Position numbers and translations under genes: made by a program | Assembly (NCBI GenBank): GCA_003520455.1 | Contig: DOUV01000706.1 | Location: 1 to 8,759 of the forward strand | Direction of reading: 5' to 3' | DNA: 8,759 bases | Source: Chloroflexota bacterium | GTDB lineage: Bacteria > Chloroflexota > Anaerolineae > Ardenticatenales > Ardenticatenaceae | Notes under the pieces: generated by a model | What the model was told of the DNA's origin: nothing | Database searches by the model: none | The model's input: the letters and a program-made list of their open reading frames with translations, nothing else | Shown: one piece after another, positions 4,976-8,759 of the stretch | How the letters are laid out: each line of letters opens with the position of its first letter | How positions within the stretch are numbered: the stretch's first letter is position 1

Positions 4976-6451
4976 TCAATGGTGGTGCGCTCCGTGATTC
5001 CATCCCCGCCGGAGCCGCGCCAGCCTCCTTCCCCACGCAGCGACTCGTGGGTTGGGGTAGCGCTCGAGCGTCGAGGTTTGGGGCGGGGTGGCCCTGTCGG
5101 GCGTGAGTCTCCATCCGCCGCGCTTATATAGCTCGGCGCGGGCGTTGTCGGCGGCCGTCACCGTTGCATGCTCGTCCACGGTGAGCACGCGCCCGCCGCG
5201 CAAGACGAGGCGCCCGTCAACCAGCACTGTGCCCACATCGCGGCCGGACGCGGCGTACACAATCATCGCCGGGACGTCGGACGACGGCTGCACCGGTGGG
5301 TGGTCGAATCTCAGCAGGACGATGTCGGCCCGCTTGCCGACCTCTAGCGAGCCGGTTTCTTTTTCCAGCCCCAAGGCCCGTGCCCCGTTGATGGTCGCCA
5401 TCCGCAGCACGTCTGTTGGTTTCAGCGAGCCCGGGCCGTACAGAAAGTTACTCATCAGGGCACAGTTCCGCATCTCGGTGAACATATCTGCGCCTTCGAT
5501 GAAACCGCCGTGGCTGTCCGCCCCCAGCGCGATGTTGACGCCGGCACGGTGCAGGGCCTTCACGGGCAGCCAGAGGCGCGGGCCGATGCCCATGTTCATC
5601 CACACCGATGGGCAGTGGGCCACGCTGGCGCTCGCCTCCGCCAGCGCGGCGATTTCCCGACGCCCCGCGCCGAGAAGATGCACGGCGACCAGGCGCTCGT
5701 TGAGCAACCCCACAGCCTGCAGCCGACCGACGGGCGAGGGCACGGGCAGCAGCCAGCTGAAACCACCGATGGGCAGGTGCGGGATGACATGCATATGCAC
5801 GATCAAGTCCTCGCGCTCCGCCAGGGCGGCCAACCGCCGTATGGTCTCCAGTGAGTTCCCTACCTCGGCCGCGGGACTGGGCGCAACACGGATGCGCCCG
5901 TCGAACTGGCCGTGATACTCGCGCACGAGCAATTCCGCCTCGGCCAGTTGCGCGTCGGCGTTCAGGTGGGTCGGCCCGAAGATATCCTGCACGTAGGTCT
6001 GGACAAAGGCCTTCATCCCGGCCTGCCCCAGGGCCTCGGCCGTCTGGCGGCAGACCTCGAAGGTCACCGCGTCGGCCCCGATGTTCGCCAGGGTGACGCC
6101 CGAGCGCAGCATCTCGACGGCCGCCAGGCGCGAGGCGGCGAGCATCATTTCCGGCGTCAGGTCGTCGAACATCGCCAGGATCTCGCCGGCAATCTTCCAG
6201 AAGCCCATCCCGCACATCGTGCCCTTGTAAAGCGCAGTGAAGACGTGGATGTGGCCGTTGACCAGGCCTGGCATTGCGACCATACCGTGCGCGTCCATCA
6301 CTTCGCGCGCCGGATGTTCGGCGCTCACGACCTCGGTCGGGCCGATGGCGACGATCTCGCGTCCGCGGATGACAATCGCTGCATCGCGCAGAACGCGATT
6401 GGATGAATCCACCGTGACGACGGTGGCGTGGGTGATAAGGATGTCGTCCAT
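4976..6451 (-). CDS. Metal-dependent amidohydrolase (MtaD/AtzA/TrzN-like deaminase or chlorohydrolase family)
   Basis: A complete 491-residue cytosolic hydrolase of the amidohydrolase superfamily, which deaminates or dehalogenates heterocycles and related compounds on a single divalent metal. The small beta-sandwich at 1-58 and 365-430 (GSLEVGKRADIVLL, VDGRLVLRGG) flanks the TIM barrel. Metal ligands are visible as PGLVNGHIH (H67, H69) and VHMHVIPH (H219/H221), with H258 in VAVHLL, H279 in VAHCPS and the catalytic D312 in LGADSHGG. The family's usual TH(A/T)H-type signature is altered to GHIH, and the common HC(V/I) at H258 is HLL. The last 55 residues are an Arg-rich extension. The start at 6451 has GGAGG at 6457-6461. 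The first codons are repeated as a remnant at 6958-7032. The substrate cannot be named; 5'-methylthioadenosine, guanine-type and triazine hydrolases share this architecture. Confidence 0.9.
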   Translation of the reverse strand: MDDILITHATVVTVDSSNRVLRDAAIVIRGREIVAIGPTEVVSAEHPAREVMDAHGMVAMPGLVNGHIHVFTALYKGTMCGMGFWKIAGEILAMFDDLTPEMMLAASRLAAVEMLRSGVTLANIGADAVTFEVCRQTAEALGQAGMKAFVQTYVQDIFGPTHLNADAQLAEAELLVREYHGQFDGRIRVAPSPAAEVGNSLETIRRLAALAEREDLIVHMHVIPHLPIGGFSWLLPVPSPVGRLQAVGLLNERLVAVHLLGAGRREIAALAEASASVAHCPSVWMNMGIGPRLWLPVKALHRAGVNIALGADSHGGFIEGADMFTEMRNCALMSNFLYGPGSLKPTDVLRMATINGARALGLEKETGSLEVGKRADIVLLRFDHPPVQPSSDVPAMIVYAASGRDVGTVLVDGRLVLRGGRVLTVDEHATVTAADNARAELYKRGGWRLTPDRATPPQTSTLERYPNPRVAAWGRRLARLRRGWNHGAHHH

Positions 6452-6476
6452 GATTGCCTCCGGTTTATGGCAAGAA
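6402..6476. repeat. Direct-repeat copy A: leader and start of the complete amidohydrolase
   Basis: About 75 bp running from the leader through the first 17 codons of the amidohydrolase (MDDILITHATVVTVDSS). It matches 6983-7058 with roughly nine differences, one of them a single-base gap. Outside these limits the similarity stops abruptly on both sides. Confidence 0.85.
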
Positions 6477-6479
6477 TTC

Positions 6480-6935
6480 CTATTTCGCTACCGCTCCTAT
6501 CTCCATCTTTTGCTTGAGATTTCGCAAAGATTTTTCCACCGACTCTTCAAGCAGTCTACTGAACAGTAGCTCATCGGCTATCCTGCCAATTGTCGAGGTG
6601 AATTCATATTCAAAGTCCCAAATGACACGCGAACCGCCATTGGGAAGAGGCTCAACCGTATCGGTGTTGCGGGAACCAACGATGCCCTGGAAGCCCTCGA
6701 TGGTAAACTGGTAGCCCTTCACGTAATCAACGACCTTTGTACGTGTTTTGAAGTCGAAGCCACTGAACCGAGTGGTTAGCTCGATGGCGCTGTACAACCC
6801 ATGTTTTTCGGGTGTTAGAAACTTGACGGCCACGACCCGATCCATCCATGCAGGGAAATGTTCTGGGTCGTCCAGCACTTCAAAGACTTTATCGGGTGGG
6901 GCGTCAATGTCAATGGATTTCCTAAAGCGAGCCAT
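6480..6935 (-). CDS. SRPBCC / START-like domain protein (polyketide cyclase/dehydrase type)
   Basis: A 151-residue helix-grip protein: MARFRKSIDIDAPPDKVFEV is the typical first strand and helix of SRPBCC proteins (IDAPPDKVFEVLDDPEHFPAW), followed by the antiparallel sheet (VIWDFEYEF, 104-112) and the long C-terminal helix (LLEESVEKSLRNLKQKM). These proteins bind hydrophobic ligands in a deep cavity; the ligand is unknown. AAGGAG lies 6 bases before the ATG. The gene is visibly AT-richer than its neighbours, has different codon use, and is bracketed by ~75-bp direct repeats, so it looks inserted between the other SRPBCC gene and the amidohydrolase. Its leader resembles that of the SnoaL-like gene at 7581-7994. 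Confidence 0.87.
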   Translation of the reverse strand: MARFRKSIDIDAPPDKVFEVLDDPEHFPAWMDRVVAVKFLTPEKHGLYSAIELTTRFSGFDFKTRTKVVDYVKGYQFTIEGFQGIVGSRNTDTVEPLPNGGSRVIWDFEYEFTSTIGRIADELLFSRLLEESVEKSLRNLKQKMEIGAVAK

Positions 6936-6982
6936 ATTGTTCTCCTTTTCTGTGGTTTTATCCGACGCATGATTGAGTTCGA
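6936..6982 (-). promoter_or_regulatory. 5' leader shared with the SnoaL-like gene
   Basis: On the minus strand it begins TCGAACTCAATCATG (6968-6982) and, after a short variable stretch, reaches CACAGAAAAGGAG before the start. The SnoaL-like leader (7995-8040) has TCGAACTCAGTCATG and CACAGAAAGGAG in the same order and spacing. It ends at the boundary of direct-repeat copy B, so it travelled with the SRPBCC gene. Confidence 0.55.
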
Positions 6983-7032
6983 GATGAATCCACCGTGACG
7001 GCGGCGGCGTGGGTGATCAGGATGTCGTCCAT
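6958..7032 (-). pseudogene. Amidohydrolase N-terminal stump
   Basis: Starting at ATG 7032 with AGGAGG just upstream, the frame reads MDDILITHAAAVTVDSS, nearly identical to the first 17 residues of the complete amidohydrolase, then RTQSCVG and a TAA. The remaining roughly 470 codons are absent. Similarity ends where the shared SRPBCC leader begins (6982/6983), so the gene was broken at that point. The 3' end of the upstream SRPBCC gene overlaps this stump in another frame. Confidence 0.85.
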
Positions 7033-7058
7033 CGTCGGCCTCCTGTTTGCGGCAAGAA
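6983..7058. repeat. Direct-repeat copy B flanking the SRPBCC cassette
   Basis: Imperfect partner of 6402-6476, in the same orientation. The two copies bracket 6477-6982 (506 bp), which holds exactly the SRPBCC gene plus its leader. The copies diverge by about 12%, so the event is old or the copies came from different paralogues. Confidence 0.85.
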
Positions 7059-7535
7059 GGCCGCGCTATGCGGCGCTGGTGCTGTGCCCTTCGGCTCCGC
7101 CTCGATCATCTTCCGCAGGTTCGCCAGCCCCTGCCGGCAGCCCCACTTCATGAGCCACCGGGGGGTCAATCTCCACAGGCCCGGCAGCCGGTAGCGCAGG
7201 GTAAAGTGAAAGCGCGTGCCGCCGTTTTCGGGTGTGAGCACGGGCCCGGCCTCCATCTCCCAGCCAGATATGGCTCGATAGGCGATCCGTTCGTGTGGCA
7301 CCCACTCTGTCACTACTTCGTCGAAGCGGAAGGTCAGGCCAAGGAGCAGGTTGAAAACCCAGCGGTACACTGTACCGACTCCCGCCGGCTTACCGACTAC
7401 TTCCATGGTCGTGAACGGCAGCGTGCGCAGGAACGGTAAATCGGCCATATAAGCCCACACCGCCTCCGGCGGAGCGTCAATGTGGATGACGACCTCGACT
7501 TCTTGCATCTGCTCGTGTGCGTTCTTGGCTGTCAT
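7017..7535 (-). CDS. SRPBCC / START-like domain protein
   Basis: A 172-residue protein with the SRPBCC opening VEVVIHIDAPPEAVWAYMAD and LPFLRTLP, then a sheet (GTRFHFTLRYRLPG) and a C-terminal helix (WLMKWGCRQGLANLRKMIEA). It is probably a ligand-binding or cyclase-type protein of unknown substrate and is not close in sequence to the other SRPBCC protein in the window. The frame can start at a TTG at 7550, but the ATG at 7535 with a weak AGGACAGGA upstream is more likely. The last 14 residues (FLPQTGGRRWTTS and the run-in) are encoded by direct-repeat copy B and overlap the amidohydrolase stump, so the natural C-terminus probably ends near EAEPKG or has been extended by the rearrangement. Same strand as its neighbours and probably in their operon. 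Confidence 0.82.
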   Translation of the reverse strand: MTAKNAHEQMQEVEVVIHIDAPPEAVWAYMADLPFLRTLPFTTMEVVGKPAGVGTVYRWVFNLLLGLTFRFDEVVTEWVPHERIAYRAISGWEMEAGPVLTPENGGTRFHFTLRYRLPGLWRLTPRWLMKWGCRQGLANLRKMIEAEPKGTAPAPHSAAFLPQTGGRRWTTS

Positions 7536-7580
7536 TTCCTGTCCTATCAAAAGGCCGGATTACAGGGATTACCCTCCACC

Positions 7581-7994
7581 CTAACCTAGCGGAGCGACGA
7601 GGCCGAGCTGCTGCATCAGACCTAGAGCATTCCAGCTCGACCACTCTTCTTTCATCTTGCCGCCTTCAAAGCGAAAGATGCTGATCCCTGTCACCTCCAC
7701 CCGCTCGCCGGTCGGGGGGATGTGCACCACGGTACCCCGGTGCGTGCCGGTCATTGTCCACCGTTCCATTACCTTGTTCCCTTCGGCGATCAGATCGTCA
7801 ATCACCATGTGGAGATCGGGAAAGGCGGAGCGATAGATAGAGAGGAGCTGGTGGATGTCCTCCAGCCAAGGAGCGTTCGGATCGTGGACGATGTAGTTGG
7901 CGGCGTATATCTCATCCACGATAGCCAGGTTTTCCTTGTTCCAGACCTCCTCAATCGCGCGACGAACGATAGCCTTGTTTTCTTCTGCGGACAT
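7581..7994 (-). CDS. SnoaL-like / ester cyclase family protein
   Basis: A 137-residue alpha+beta barrel protein of the SnoaL/NTF2-like group. The helix MSAEENKAIVRRAIEEVWNK, the motif AANYIVHDPNAPWLEDIHQL, AFPDLHMVIDDLIAEGNKV, the strand RWTMTGTHRG and ISIFRFEGGKMKEEWSSWN follow the order typical of SnoaL-like polyketide cyclases and ester cyclases. Members range from aldol-type cyclases to hydratases and non-catalytic proteins, so no substrate is claimed. AAGGAGG precedes the ATG at 7994. The leader resembles that of the SRPBCC gene at 6480-6935. It sits between the edge amidohydrolase and the SRPBCC genes on the same strand. Confidence 0.87.
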   Translation of the reverse strand: MSAEENKAIVRRAIEEVWNKENLAIVDEIYAANYIVHDPNAPWLEDIHQLLSIYRSAFPDLHMVIDDLIAEGNKVMERWTMTGTHRGTVVHIPPTGERVEVTGISIFRFEGGKMKEEWSSWNALGLMQQLGLVAPLG

Positions 7995-8040
7995 GGAATG
8001 TCCTCCTTTCTGTGATTACTCAGAACATGACTGAGTTCGA
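7995..8040 (-). promoter_or_regulatory. Leader of the SnoaL-like gene with a small hairpin
   Basis: Contains ACTCAG (8018-8023) and CTGAGT (8031-8036), a 6-bp inverted repeat around 7 bases, just upstream of AAGGAGG. The outer part TCGAACTCA(G/A)TCATG and CACAGAAA are shared with the leader at 6936-6982, but the hairpin is not, so any regulatory role is unproven. Confidence 0.5.
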
Positions 8041-8057
8041 TGCATGTCTTTGCTGTG

Positions 8058-8759
8058 TCATCCTGCTTGTCGCAACAAACCCAACCGCCGCCGCAGCAGC
8101 TTGCCGCCGACCTCGGCGGCAAAGCCAATGCCTTTACCCATCATGCGCGTCTCGGCAATGGCGCGAGCGCGCGGGAAAGGGGGCTTGCCCAGCCCGACGT
8201 GCCACTGCGCGCGGTCAAACACCGCCGACGCCGCGGCCTCCGCGTGAGCGATGACTTTCGTCTCATCCACGCCAACCGCGCGCCCACCCCGTAACACGAT
8301 GCGCCCATCAATCAACACCGTGTCCACGTCGGCGGCGGTGGCCGCGTTGACGAGCTGCCCGACGACGTTCTTCAAGGGCGTAAGGTGCGGCCGGCCGGTC
8401 CGCAGCAGCACGATGTCGGCGGCCTTGTCCACCTCCAGCGAGCCGATCCGGTTGGCCATCCCCACTGCTCGCGCACCGTTGATCGTCGCCATCCGCAATG
8501 CCTCGCCGACGCGCAGCCCCGGCGCGCCGTACACGAAATTCGCGGCCAGCGTCGCCGCCTTCATCTCCTGAAACAGGTCCGCCGAACCGGTCAAGCCCGA
8601 AGTGTCCGAACCGAGCGCGACGTTCGCTCCGGCGTCGAGCAGTTCGCGGATGGGCAGCCACAGGTGCTTGCCTTCGGCGTACTTGAGGTACACGGTGGGG
8701 CAGTGCCGCACGCTCACCCCGGCCGCGGCGAACCGACGAGCCTCGGTGGGCGCGAGCGT
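8058..8759 (-). CDS. Metal-dependent amidohydrolase, C-terminal part (runs off the right edge)
   Basis: The frame enters at the window edge on a codon boundary (TLAPTEARRFAAAGVSVRHC) and gives 233 residues to a TGA at 8058-8060. It is a clear paralogue of the complete amidohydrolase: RHCPTVYLK corresponds to AHCPSVWMN, and VALGSDTSG carries the catalytic Asp. LRMATINGARAVGM, GSLEVDKAADIVLLR and LIDGRIVLRGG also match. The first part of the barrel, with the first four metal ligands, lies outside the window. The C-terminus (PFPRARAIAETRMMGKG and RRRLGLLRQAG) differs from the other copy. It sits 63 bases upstream of the SnoaL-like gene on the same strand. The two amidohydrolases probably process related compounds but are too diverged to be a recent duplication. 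Confidence 0.9.
   Translation of the reverse strand, partial: TLAPTEARRFAAAGVSVRHCPTVYLKYAEGKHLWLPIRELLDAGANVALGSDTSGLTGSADLFQEMKAATLAANFVYGAPGLRVGEALRMATINGARAVGMANRIGSLEVDKAADIVLLRTGRPHLTPLKNVVGQLVNAATAADVDTVLIDGRIVLRGGRAVGVDETKVIAHAEAAASAVFDRAQWHVGLGKPPFPRARAIAETRMMGKGIGFAAEVGGKLLRRRLGLLRQAG

Overview
The window is about 60% GC and almost every supportable gene lies on the minus strand. The mix suggests an uncultured, possibly thermophilic bacterium with archaeal-type genes: a GH57 glycosidase, a seven-iron ferredoxin, a DUF2180-like zinc protein and an archaeal-type (type II) GAPDH. Chloroflexota is my best guess. It is an inference from gene content; no rRNA or tRNA is present to test it.

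Layout in minus-strand order, from high to low coordinates. (a) 8759-4976 is a metal-dependent amidohydrolase neighbourhood: an amidohydrolase cut by the right edge, a SnoaL-like protein, two SRPBCC (START-like) proteins and a complete second amidohydrolase. Between the two SRPBCC genes sits a dead stump holding the start codon and first 17 codons of an amidohydrolase. It matches the start of the complete amidohydrolase, so the AT-richer SRPBCC gene at 6480-6935 is bracketed by imperfect direct repeats of about 75 bp. (b) 4975-4470 is a rearrangement scar: the 5' end of a transposase (minus), the 3' end of nuoB (plus), then a small heavy-metal-associated (HMA) domain ORF (minus). (c) 4469-2243 holds the HMA ORF, an SDR dehydrogenase and the type II GAPDH, joined by 4-base stop/start overlaps or a Shine-Dalgarno inside the preceding stop, so probably one transcript. 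(d) 2088-1291 holds an internally deleted flavoprotein (geranylgeranyl-reductase-like) micro-ORF with an intact Shine-Dalgarno, the DUF2180-like zinc protein and the ferredoxin, followed by a strong hairpin terminator. (e) 1237-1155 is a long interrupted inverted repeat. (f) 1108-1 is the N-terminal 369 codons of a GH57 glycosidase, with a 25-codon in-frame duplication inserted just after its catalytic-domain signature.

Functionally, SDR plus GAPDH is a redox/central-carbon pair and the amidohydrolase cluster looks catabolic, but no substrate can be named. The strongest theme is genome plasticity: three truncated genes (amidohydrolase, transposase, nuoB), one internally deleted flavoprotein, a gene insertion flanked by duplicated sequence, and an in-frame internal duplication. 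I see no CRISPR array, RNA gene, phage module or recognisable defence system, and nothing that I can defend as a wholly new system.
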